45,278 nucleotides of DNA from contig JAZDSV010000080.1 in assembly GCA_036784855.1 (NCBI GenBank), positions 1 through 45,278 of the forward strand, written 5' to 3'. Made by a program: the position numbers and the translations under genes. Positions 10,803-19,703 of this stretch are shown here, piece by piece (the first letter of the stretch is position 1; every line of letters begins with the position of its first letter). Under the pieces are notes generated by a model. It did no database searches. It was not told the origin of the DNA and saw only the letters and a list, made by a program, of their open reading frames with translations. This stretch comes from Aphelidium insulamus. Taxonomy: Eukaryota; Aphelidiomycota; Aphelidea; Aphelidiaceae.

Positions 10803-11902
10803 CTATTTATTCGCGGCAAACATGGCATGAGCAGGCTCCACGTCCACCCTCAGCCGGTCAAGAGCGGTCCAAAGCCGCTTGGTGATGGCAATGCGCGTCT
10901 CCACTTGCAACCGGATTATGGCCTCTTGTGATACTGAAGGCTCTCTGTTCAACAGTTCCATTTGATGGCGATACTGCTGCACGGTGTCTGCTATGCCAGC
11001 TACTGGAGGACCGTATGCTATAGTGAGCGGGTGCCGACGCCACATGTCGGGAAAGTGTGAATACCGTGGCATGACCTTTTCGGTTCCTGGTAAGAGCAGT
11101 TAGACGAGTGTAAGTTCTTGACTATTCACGTATGTCCGAAATCTCCAGGTACCGTAATGATAGATGGGAATGATGACTGGTGGCTTCTTGCTCTCCATAA
11201 TCAACCGTGCGATGCCCCACTTGAATGGCAGCAGGTGGGGCACTGTTTCGTAGTTGACACGGCCCTCGGGGTAAATGTGCACCCAGCCATTGTCATCCAG
11301 TATCTCCAATGAGTGGTTCATGGAGCTCTGCAGTATTCTACATAGTATGTCTCTTTAATTGAAACCGTGAATAGATGGCCTCACCCTCCACCCCTGCGTG
11401 CATAAATAGGTTACAGACTTTTTCTAGTGTCATAGTTGTACCTATGTATGGGCAGCACCTGGCCCAGGCTGAAGAATCGAGAGTGCCACTCGCGGGTAAA
11501 GCAGATATCATCCGCTGCCAGACTCCATCTCATGCGCCGCCGCAATGGCAGCTTGATCAGTTCGAAGGCAGGCAGGGCACCCCAGTGCAGCGGGTCATCC
11601 ACAGTGGATGTGTGGTTACTGTAGCTCAGTATGGGCACATTGGCGGTGTCAACATGGTGCAGCAGATTCTTGCGCAAGTCGAGCAATTGGGTACGGGTGA
11701 AGAGGCTACAGAACGGTCGGTGAGCACCATAATGCTGTCGTATACATATACATTTAACATACTTCAGATAGGCGCGACTAAGCAGGCCGACGGTGGTGAC
11801 CACGGCAGCCGACAGCAAATTAACATTTGTGTGGCTGTGGCCGCGGTATTGTGGATGCCGTGCGCTTTGCATTAATAGACAAACAGTAATGAAAGTGGGC
11901 AT
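10803..11902 (-). CDS. TAZ: Tafazzin, cardiolipin transacylase
   Basis: Phospholipid-lysophospholipid transacylase that remodels mitochondrial cardiolipin. Exon 1 carries a hydrophobic N-terminal segment NLLSAAVVTTVGLLSRAYLK. A 57-nt stop-free intron follows, then SYSNHTSTVDDPLHWG, the acyltransferase motif I (HxxxxD), and RRMRWSLAADDICFTREWHS with FFSLGQVLPI. The next exon has WVHIYPEGRVNYE (motif III) and FKWGIARLIMESKKPPVIIP with IYHYGT. The last exon is EKVMPRYSHFPDMW and the C-terminal helix region ending FAANK before TAG. All tafazzin landmarks are present with no obvious break. The start at 11902 gives MPTFITVCLL; an in-frame ATG ten residues later is equally possible. Confidence 0.92.
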
Positions 11903-11971
11903 CGGGAGAAGGCTCGAAAATGGAAAGCATTCATATTGAAATGTATTGCTAACCTGTTCATTTTAAGGCGC

Positions 11972-13461
11972 TTAAAAATAGTTGTCTTCCTCGTCGTCGG
12001 CGGCGGCGGCGTCGTCATCATTGGGCTCATCATTGCAACTATCGCCGCATTCACTTCCGTCGCCCTCCTGAGGATCGTCGTAATCTTGGCCTCGCAACTT
12101 TGCCATTGTCTCTGCAAACGTAATCGAATCAGCTGCGGCAGCTGCCAACTTCAGTGTCACAATCGCGAGATGAGGGTTACTGATGGCCTGCGATGCCTCT
12201 GCAACAACTTTTACTCCATGAAGCAACGCTGTTGACGCAACGTTCTGCCATTTATAAATCAGCGACCATAGAAAAGAACATGTAATGAGTTACCTCTTCC
12301 TCGCTACTCGTAAATTCGCGTTTCAAATTGCCCGCCACTGCGGTGCTGACAGCGGTGTCAATGTACCAAGCGATTCATGATCAGATTGGCGCCCTTTGCG
12401 GCAATGTCCGCCACGCTGAGCACCACGGCGTCGGCCTCATCTGTCTACGCGCAACAGCATCGTCCGCCTTCCTGGTCACTCGCCGGATTCGGCTGCGTTG
12501 ACCTTACCGCTTCAACAAATTTGCGTGATAGACTGACAGCGCCGACCATGAGCGACAGCGAGGGAATGTGCATGTGCATTTGCCACAGGTGCACACTGAC
12601 ATAGGCCTTTTCCAAGATCAAATGTTGATAAATGCCTTGAAAGTAAAGAAATTGATTGATCAGGTTGCGCAGATTCAACAATGCAGGCCATGCCTGGTCG
12701 CGGTCCGCAAACATCGTTACATCCCTCTTATTCACCAACTTCATGACCGCTCCGAGAATGCCATCCGCGGACGATTTTATAATTTCTGCCAAAGCAATTC
12801 CGGCTTCCTCAGTTTGCTCCAGATCACCAGATGCAGAATCAATAATAGCCTTAACAGCCTGTTCGTTCTTCTGCTCATCAGAGTAGCTTGGTGCGCCGGG
12901 GATGATGCTGGGAAAAGAATTACCCTCCGGAGGACTTTCGTCTTGGAACATTGCGTCCTTAAACATTGCCTTCATCTGAGCTGCGTACAGAGCAGATTCC
13001 AAGTCGCCACCTAAATGAAAACGGTTTAATAACTGCAAATATATCAAGAGTAGGTGAGGTTCACATCACAAACCAGTAAACTCCAATTCACTATCAAGCG
13101 GTATGCGACCAGTGGATTGAACAGGAGAGCTCTCAAAAAAGAAATTTCTGGGTACACCCGTTAAATTTGGCTCTTCATCTCGAGTGCCGTCAATATCGGC
13201 CATAGCCAAAGCCCTTGACATCGACACAGGCAGAGATGCGCTACTGCCGGATCGCGACAGCGCAAGAGAAGGAGGCGCCACAAAAGCTCGTAGACCCCCC
13301 GAGCTGCTTGAATGTGGAAGGCTAGTTGGGCTATTTTGTGGCTGAATCGCGGCATTGCTTTCCATGGCGTTACAGCGTAGCGACAAGTATGCCGACGTGA
13401 TGACGAATAGGGCGCCACGCAGGAGTACATCACTTCGGCGCGAAAGAAGGATTGTCATCAT
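11972..13461 (-). CDS. Unrecognised protein with signal-like N terminus
   Basis: I do not recognise the family. Exon 1 starts MMTILLSRRSDVLLRGALFV and continues hydrophobic (possible signal peptide or anchor), followed by a Ser-rich linker and the motif FFFESSPVQSTGRIPLDSE. A GT-AG intron leads to GGDLESALYAAQMKAMFKDA and a helical region with QFLYFQGIYQHLILEKAYVS and IPSLSLMVGAVSLSRKF. A third exon reads DEADAVVLSVADIAAKGANL, and the last has VKVVAEASQAISNPHLAIV and a strongly acidic tail ending DEEDNYF. Between LIMNRLVH and DTAVSTAV the frame changes by one base, at a TGA (complement of 12358-12360). Helical content and the absence of catalytic motifs suggest a structural or trafficking role, but this is a guess. 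Confidence 0.55.
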
Positions 13462-13871
13462 GGTGTATCGATATAGTTTTGGTGGGCGATACGCGAAAAA
13501 AATCTGTAATAATGTGAGGGGAAGAAGATGGGCGGTTCACCGCGCTCTGCATCCCAGCAGAATTCAGATCAGTGACGTCATGCATTATTCCTGGCTGAAA
13601 TCGGCCAATCAGCGATCGCACGTGCCTCGATTGCGATAACACTAGTGTGAGACATGCATGCCAAGGTGAAAACAGTGCACCCCGCGTGCGGGTAGAGAAG
13701 TGGCATTACACCGTGGTATCATATGTCACTGAATCAGTGCTGAACAGTAGATGGTATAAAAGCTAAAGCTATGTATTATGATGTGGATAAATAATTTCAT
13801 GCCACATGATAATGGTATACTTGACATATTTAATGTGTTCGAATAATGCCGACCGCTGCACAGATATTTCA

Positions 13872-14441
13872 TCATACAAAGCAATCATTCTCCTCGTCAT
13901 AATCGAGGATAGAAATGTCCAGACCGAGGCGATTAAACATGGACTTGAACGTGTTGTCGGGCGCGGCAGTCGTGGCTTCGACTGTTGCCTCTACGGCCTG
14001 GTGAGTACGTGCCTCTGGCTCATCATAGCCCCAGCCGCCACCTCCATATCCATTTGAAACAGTTTCACTCTGGCTTACCGCCCCGCCACCTCCATTCTCC
14101 GCCATCTTGTCTCTCAGCTCCTCGGCACACTCGACAGCAGTTACACGCCATTGTTCCGTCAGGCGCTCTAGCCGATCGTTCTCGCCCGAGTCACGATGTT
14201 TCAACAGCATCTTCATGTTGCGCACACGTCCCTCGGCTGCTGTAACGGCGCGGGCAAGTGCAGCATACTCAGCGCTGGGCTTGGCGCGCCTGTTTGGTGG
14301 CAAGAGGCCCGACTGTCGACGGCGTTTAGGAGGGACATCGACACCATTGGTAGTAGTCACGTGGCTGTCGGTATGGACAGCACTAGGCTGTTTATCACTC
14401 AAGTCGGGCACGGTCATTGCGGTGAGCGAGGTGGCGTCCAT
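13872..14441 (-). CDS. Sfr1/Mei5-like recombination accessory protein
   Basis: Single-exon ORF of 189 residues. The N-terminal third is disordered with a basic cluster PPKRRRQSGLLPPNRRAKP. A coiled coil follows (about residues 60-115) ending in LERLTEQWRVTAVECAEELR. The C terminus has FKSMFNRLGLDISILDYDEE and NDCFV. A coiled coil with a x-x-KWR-type motif, followed by a short C-terminal 'LGLD...hDxEEDxF' helix, is typical of SFR1/Mei5, which pairs with Swi5 to stimulate Rad51 strand exchange. The match is by architecture and short motifs only. An unrelated coiled-coil protein cannot be excluded. Confidence 0.5.
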   Translation of the reverse strand: MDATSLTAMTVPDLSDKQPSAVHTDSHVTTTNGVDVPPKRRRQSGLLPPNRRAKPSAEYAALARAVTAAEGRVRNMKMLLKHRDSGENDRLERLTEQWRVTAVECAEELRDKMAENGGGGAVSQSETVSNGYGGGGWGYDEPEARTHQAVEATVEATTAAPDNTFKSMFNRLGLDISILDYDEENDCFV

Positions 14442-14654
14442 TATTATCTATTATTATTGTTAATAAACGACTGGTACACAGTCAACCCACGCAGCATGCA
14501 TGGAACTATTTTTTAAAATAAAATGGAACTTTTTTTAATTATTTTAATTGCAACGGCATGTGCTGCAGCAGCGTTGAAAAATTGTCTATTGCGCATCGAG
14601 ACATTTGCATTCCACACGAGCATATCATTAGCTGCAAATGCTATATATATATAC

Positions 14655-14720
14655 ATACCATACATATAAACGCAATGTATGCCAGAATGATTCTGCGACT
14701 TAGCCATTGATCCTGCAGAT
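14655..14720 (-). repeat. 66-bp dispersed repeat, copy A
   Basis: Near-identical (64 of 66 bases by eye) to 16761-16826, same orientation, 2.1 kb apart. Flanks differ completely. On the minus strand it reads as a hydrophobic peptide LQDQWLSRRIILAYIAFICM; the same frame in the other copy is also open, and of the two differences one is synonymous and one is Arg to Ser. It may be a duplicated exon or an exon-derived insertion. Confidence 0.75.
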
Positions 14721-14791
14721 TCAACAGCTACATTGCATAATTGCCGGGACACTTCGCGCTGATGTTTCACTAATTACGGCAGATACAGTGG

Positions 14792-15118
14792 ATGCTGCGG
14801 CAGGACGACAGTGACGGTGATGATAGCGATGATGAGCTTGAAGTAGAACTGACCGAGACTGAAGTGGCAACTCCCAATGACGAGATCAGTGTGGATGCAG
14901 AAAACATTGACGATGCCGCCACCAAAGCTGCTGCAACCGAGTTGCCCATCAGCAGCCACTATATAAAGTCGAAGCAGGAAGAGGCGGCAACTAAGTTTTA
15001 CACCGATGCAAGAGCACGGCGTTCTTGTGACCGTCCAGCTGTTTTACGCCGGCCAATGTTGCCACTGACCACCAGACAGGCCTTCAGCGCTGATATGCCG
15101 GGCAGTGATATACTTTAG
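14792..15118 (+). CDS. Small acidic hypothetical ORF, possibly a last exon
   Basis: 108-residue ORF. The first third is acidic (DDSDGDDSDDELEVELTETE), followed by ELPISSHYIKSKQEEAATKF and a Pro/Arg-rich end. No family recognised. A CAG acceptor-like site just upstream of the ATG leaves open that this is the 3' exon of a longer plus-strand gene, but no upstream exon was found before the 66-bp repeat. Composition is protein-like and no opposite-strand gene competes. Confidence 0.35.
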   Translation: MLRQDDSDGDDSDDELEVELTETEVATPNDEISVDAENIDDAATKAAATELPISSHYIKSKQEEAATKFYTDARARRSCDRPAVLRRPMLPLTTRQAFSADMPGSDIL

Positions 15119-15499
15119 AAATGTATCCATATTCACTCCACGAGTATCCTCGTGATAAGTCAAGTCAGATAGCTTCAAACAATTTAGAGCAGGGAATAGT
15201 ATGGTTTATAACGGGATATATATTCGCCAGGTCTCAGGAGAGTATGGGCCGAGAAACACCCATCCGGCATTCATGATATCCGGCAACTTATCACACCGCC
15301 GCGACATGCGTAATCAAGTGTTCAGGTGCGAAGGTGTTTGAAAAGCCAAGTGCCTCCAACACTCCTCCAAACTCGAGCACTTCAGAATAAACTGGAATAA
15401 TTCACATTTCCTGGAAGCATTGATCGTTTGGTGATTTCATCAAGTGCAAAGCGATTTCTTTATTATACTGCAATGTCGAATGCTCAAATCCTCACCACT
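15119..15499. other. Intergenic, no gene seen
   Basis: No ORF, RNA gene or clear repeat recognised between the small acidic ORF and the 3' end of the minus-strand gene at 15500. A GAAGTGC/GCACTT-type inverted motif near 15340-15385 is too weak to call. Confidence 0.35.
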
Positions 15500-16108
15500 T
15501 CAATGCTTGAAAAGCGAAATGTCTACAACCACGTTCGCCCAAATCTGCATGACGGTGCAGATATATGATCCGGTAGGCAAGGCGTCAATCATCGGAAATG
15601 TCGCACCCGGATTCGCAATTCGCGAAAGCAACGCAGAAACAGCCACCTTGGCATCCTGCACATGGACATCAACAGGCGGCGCTAGAAGCGGACCGGCAAT
15701 TGGTGGACGCGGGTTCGCTTCAAAATCGGCCACCGTGAGCGGCGCATAGTGACAAATGATTGATTGGGCTTCTGCCTGAATGGGTCCGCCAAGTGCTGGT
15801 GCTGGAGCCAACGGCGAGCGAATAATATCAACTGATGGTGCGAAGATAGCCATAACTCGGGGGTCATATGTCGACGTCTCCGCCCAATTGCGGTAGATTT
15901 CATAGTTGCGATCTCCAAAGGTCATCGCCACACTTGCCAGGTCCTCGCCGGCCACTGAGACGATTTTTGCGCCATTTGATTTCCAGGCGTCCACGACAGA
16001 TTTAGGCACGCGCTTCGACGCCAATTTTGCGCGCTTGGCGCCAACACGACCTTCAGTTGACGGGGTGTCGGAAGCCGGCAGATCGCGATCGCTAGACTTT
16101 TTTTCCAT
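15500..16108 (-). CDS. Hypothetical protein, about 200 residues
   Basis: Intronless. The chosen start gives MEKKSSDRDLPASDTPSTEG, a polar N terminus, then a basic patch VGAKRAKLASKRVPKSVVDA. The rest is a mixed globular sequence (SVAGEDLASVAMTFGDRNYE, IYRNWAETSTYDPRVMAIFA) with several Pro-rich turns, ending WANVVVDISLFKH. No known motif, signal peptide or transmembrane helix. The frame extends upstream, but the extension has poor composition and would overlap the divergent ORF at 16178. Confidence 0.5.
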   Translation of the reverse strand: MEKKSSDRDLPASDTPSTEGRVGAKRAKLASKRVPKSVVDAWKSNGAKIVSVAGEDLASVAMTFGDRNYEIYRNWAETSTYDPRVMAIFAPSVDIIRSPLAPAPALGGPIQAEAQSIICHYAPLTVADFEANPRPPIAGPLLAPPVDVHVQDAKVAVSALLSRIANPGATFPMIDALPTGSYICTVMQIWANVVVDISLFKH

Positions 16109-16177
16109 ATTGTTTTTCCCACTGAATGGAATTCTGCCGTGCCGTCTAACCAGATCGACTTGACAGCTATACCATCT

Positions 16178-16498
16178 ATGCCTCCAGCGAAAATTCAGTA
16201 TATCGATTCTGAACATTTCAACAACAACAAGGTTCTGGTTAAAGTTTTGCAGCCGGTTATCAGATTTGGAATCGTCAACTGCTCATTTGGGTCAGATATG
16301 GGAGGGATTGATCAAGAGTCATCGGACAATTCAAAATCTGTCCCCTTTGTCCCCTTTCACGAACATGCTCTTGATGTCATCAATCCTCAAATTCTTCATC
16401 GATCACAAGCCTTCAAGAAGATCTTTAGAGCTGTTCTTGATCCCCAATCGTCGTACATAGTCGGCGTTTCTGTTGGTAAAAATTTTCTCCAACCATGA
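16178..16498 (+). CDS. Hypothetical short ORF, divergent
   Basis: Reads MPPAKIQYIDSEHFNNNKVL, then VKVLQPVIRFGIVNCSFGSD, and ends VGVSVGKNFLQP. It is head to head with the hypothetical gene at 16108, 69 bp apart. No family recognised. A GTAAAA donor-like site after VGVSVG suggests the true coding sequence may splice into the downstream frame (...KYLSGPRVALGDLVVAARQT), so the exon structure is uncertain. Confidence 0.3.
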   Translation: MPPAKIQYIDSEHFNNNKVLVKVLQPVIRFGIVNCSFGSDMGGIDQESSDNSKSVPFVPFHEHALDVINPQILHRSQAFKKIFRAVLDPQSSYIVGVSVGKNFLQP

Positions 16499-16737
16499 CC
16501 GTGGCGTTACGGACAGCCCCACACTGTAGCAAATACCTCTCCGGGCCGCGGGTAGCACTGGGCGACCTGGTAGTGGCCGCACGACAGACGGACTGGAGCG
16601 GCTGCCAGTTGCTGTTGGAGATGGCTAACTATGGTAGTGAGCATGGAATGTTGGGCCGGAGGAGAGCATGTCGCAGCTACTGTTGGATATCGCTTGGATA
16701 CCCTAGTTATCAATAATGTGAATACGTAGATTCTTCT

Positions 16738-16975
16738 CTATTGATTAAGACTCAAACCGCATACCATACATATAAACGCAATGTACGCCAGAATGATGCT
16801 GCGACTTAGCCATTGATCCTGCAGATCCACAGCCCCTCAGTCGCAGATCCGGATGGGATAGACATTGTATTTGCGTTCTACCAGAGCCGGTAGACCTTTC
16901 CCACTAGTGTGTACAAACAATCCCGTATGTGCTGCTGACATCACTTACATTCACACCAGTGTCCAAAGTTGCCAT
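16738..16975 (-). CDS. Candidate small spliced membrane protein
   Basis: A 27-nt first exon (MATLDTGVN) is followed by a clean GTAAGT donor and a TAG acceptor 45 nt on. The downstream part contains GLPALVERKYNVYPIRICD and, in the same frame after a TGA, the hydrophobic LQDQWLSRSIILAYIAFICM (66-bp repeat copy B). The splice phase does not join MATLDTGVN to that frame, so either another acceptor is used or there are base errors. It is head to head with mitochondrial uS19. Family unknown; low confidence. Confidence 0.25.
16761..16826 (-). repeat. 66-bp dispersed repeat, copy B
   Basis: Partner of 14655-14720. It differs at two positions. It lies at the 3' part of the candidate small minus-strand gene, so this copy is the more likely source and copy A the derivative. 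Confidence 0.75.
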
Positions 16976-17066
16976 AGCGAGATTTGGTTTGCTATGTATG
17001 TATCGCACCTGGTAGCTCCCGAAAGACGTTGATGAGCGTGATCCACTGTCCGCTACATCAATCCAA

Positions 17067-17551
17067 ATGTCCATTCTGGGGAGGCGCCCGGTGTGGAAAG
17101 GCCCATTCTTCACGCCGTTCAATTTGCCCAAGCTTGGTGCCAACAATGCCGTCGGTGCAGAGCAAGCTGGCACCATCGTTAAAGCGGCAGCCGCAAAGAA
17201 CGCGCCCGTGGTACCACCACCACCAGCCTCCGCCGCAAAGGGCAAGAAGAAGGGCAAGCAGCAGCAGCAGCAAACTGTAGCCGTCGCGGCGCCAGTGATG
17301 CTGCAGCAGCTGCGTACCAATGCACGACAATGCACCATACTGCCGTCATTTGTGGGACACACGTTCCATGTGCACAATGGCCGCGACTACATTCCCGTAC
17401 GCGTCACTGAGGACATGATTGGCCACCGGTGTACGTATCTGCATTGGCGTGATATCTAGACTCATTTGTGTTGACGCACGCAGTGGGCGAGTTCTCATTC
17501 ACAAAGAAGCCGGCCATATTTGCAAAGAGCGGCAGTCAGGCAAAGAAATAA
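17067..17551 (+). CDS. MRPS19: Mitochondrial ribosomal protein uS19m with inserted linker
   Basis: Two exons. The N terminus [20 protein letters not shown] corresponds to the SLKKGPF start of S19. The C-terminal core has [39 protein letters not shown] and, after an intron with a perfect GTACGT donor, [10 protein letters not shown], the S19 signature. Between them lies an insertion of about 60 residues (roughly 23-82), low in complexity: Ala-rich, PPPP, KGKKKGK and a run of five Gln. A bacterial S19 is about 92 residues; this one is about 143. It contacts the small-subunit head rRNA in the mitoribosome. Resemblance to organellar or bacterial S19, together with the nuclear-type intron, supports a mitochondrial role. 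Confidence 0.88.
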
Positions 17552-17604
17552 ACTCATACATCTAATGAAATTGTACACGGAGATTGCGGTGAACTTGCCA
17601 TCAT

Positions 17605-19051
17605 TCAACGCACGTCCTGGTCGTTGAAGGCATTACTATCGTCGTCGTAGTCGTCATCATCTTCATCCTCGGCACTGCTATCGCCGCTGACACTGCTCGA
17701 TCGGGCTTGCATCGAGAGTCGATTCCGCTCGATGGCAGAGCGCAACGTCACCTGCAAGTCGCGCACAGTTGATATCGACCGTCCAAAGTGGTCTCCACGC
17801 TGCTGCTGCGCCTTGTCTGGGAGATGATTTATACGGCGCAGGCTGGTCTTTTGTGATCGAATGTCCTGCAGCAGTAGCGAATGAATGGCGTCAATGCCGG
17901 GTGAGACCATTTTAAGTCGGGGTGACGGAGGCGGACTTGATGGACTGGTTGGTGGTTGGCTTGCTGCAAAAGCAGGATCGTCATCATTATCGCCGTTTAT
18001 AGTGCGCGCCAAGCTGGTGCACAGTGCTTGTACTGCGGCTTGCAGAGAGTCGCACTGCTGTCGAAGCGATTGTGAATGGTGGTCGGCATTCTGCGTGGCA
18101 CCCAGCTCTTCAATTGCACATTTAAGACTCGATTGCTGCCGTTGAACACTCTATACCGTAAATTACACACTGCCGTTGTCGTGCATATCTAACGAACCTG
18201 TACAGCGGCAGATAGATGTCCCAAGTTGGCCAATTTAGATTCCAGTTGCGTGTTCCGGCTCTGGGCGTCGCGCAACAGAGCCTTGCCACGCACCAGCTCC
18301 TGCTCAATACTGACCACCTTGTCCAGGGCACCTTCCATCTGGCACACGCTGGCCAGCGTGTTCTGATTACTGTACAGTTGACGATGCCGAGGAGTACGCT
18401 TCGCAGACATTGTAGCACATCTGCCTCGGCTGACGGGAACCGGTGTCTCTTCCCATTCTGAGGTCGCAACGTATGGCCGCATAACCTAAAAGGTAAGTTA
18501 GCCAGCCATTTCGGGAAGCGTGGGAACCTAGTGATGAATACCGTAGCAGAAGTAGTAGCAGTATTAAAGTCGCCCAACGCACTTGAACCAGTAGAAGCAG
18601 GCGTAGTAGACGCAATAACCATGTCGGGTGTCGGTGAGTTCTCGACGGTACAGCCACCCAGCTCCAGATGCTGCATGCGTGTCGATAGAGTATAAGCACG
18701 ATCCCCGTCAGCACCACTTCCAGCAGCGGCCAACTCCTGCTCCCTGGACCGCAATGCCAACAGTGCCGAATAGGCTCCACGCATCTCCTCGTATTTCAGC
18801 CTCCAATGTGCCGCCGTCTGCATCAACTCGGCCACGCGCGTCATCAAGAGACACTTTTCCGTGGCGGCACGGAGCAATGCATTGGGCGCGTCCCAGCCCA
18901 CCTCTGCCGGGTCCAGTGCAGACACGGGTGCAGCATGTATAGTATTATCATGACCAGAAGAATCGTCAGTGCATCGCGTTGCCGACCGGCGCGCATGAGA
19001 CGGCGGCGGCGAGCGGCTCGGGTTCCGCGTGAATATCTGCAGTGCGGCCAT
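17605..19051 (-). CDS. Coiled-coil protein, family unknown
   Basis: Three exons joined by short GT-AG introns (near 18485-18537 and 18147-18194). Exon 1 begins MAALQIFTRNPSRSPPPSHA and includes NALLRAATEKCLLMTRVAEL and HWRLKYEEMRGAYSALLALR. Exon 2 has EGALDKVVSIEQELVRGKAL and LESKLANLGHLSAAVQ, with heptad spacing. Exon 3 continues the coiled coil (SLRQQCDSLQAAVQALCTSL), then a Ser/Pro-rich stretch and an acidic tail with EDEDDDDYDDDS. About 440 residues. The helical layout suggests a cytoskeletal or centrosomal scaffold, but I recognise no family. Confidence 0.65.
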
Positions 19052-19703
19052 GGTAGTTTGATGGTCGATATGCCTAGAAGAACACAAAAAAATGCATTAG
19101 AATCTCTATTCCATGCATTGAAGCCCGCAGGCACACATGTAAATCCTTCTGGTTTTATCAAACCTACGCGAACCACTCCAAATAATCCACACAGTTCAGC
19201 TTGACATTATTTTCGTACCTGGAGTTAAGTTTAGTAGTGAGAAGCTAACTGACATATTGACTTTCTCGTGGAACATCCACGTCCCACAAAAGCATGTTGA
19301 TGCTGGGATCCTTGCTAATGCTGGCTGATTCCATCACTCCTTCCTAGAGCTTTGCATATCCATTCAGCAGAGCCATTCCATTAGCCTGATTAATTGTCGG
19401 TTCCAGCTGTGGACTGCAAACAAATTGTATTCATGCAGTATAAAATCTTGATGTATTGGTAAGTCATATCACAATAATGTGGCTTTGACAAAACTGGATT
19501 TGAAGAGCTGATAAGCAGTTCAAATCCACCATCAGTTATCAGTTCAATTGACAGCACTTTGACAGGTCATGTGACTGCTTACTTTAGTATGTCGGCAGTA
19601 AGGGTATTAAAACTTCTTTGCACCCACATTAAATACATAGTCACGCATTCGTAAGCTCGCCAAATAATTAAATACTTGACAGCGGCCAAGTGCACCGCCA
19701 GCC
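19052..19703. other. Intergenic, no gene seen
   Basis: Divergent gap between the coiled-coil gene (-) and aldehyde dehydrogenase (+). Several short dyads around TCAGTTATCAGTTCAATTGA near 19530-19550. No ORF or RNA gene recognised; it probably holds both promoters. Confidence 0.35.

Noticed and set aside
18628-19204. Plus-strand open frames opposite the coiled-coil gene
   Set aside because: The minus strand gives heptads and consistent GT-AG introns; the plus frames show neither.
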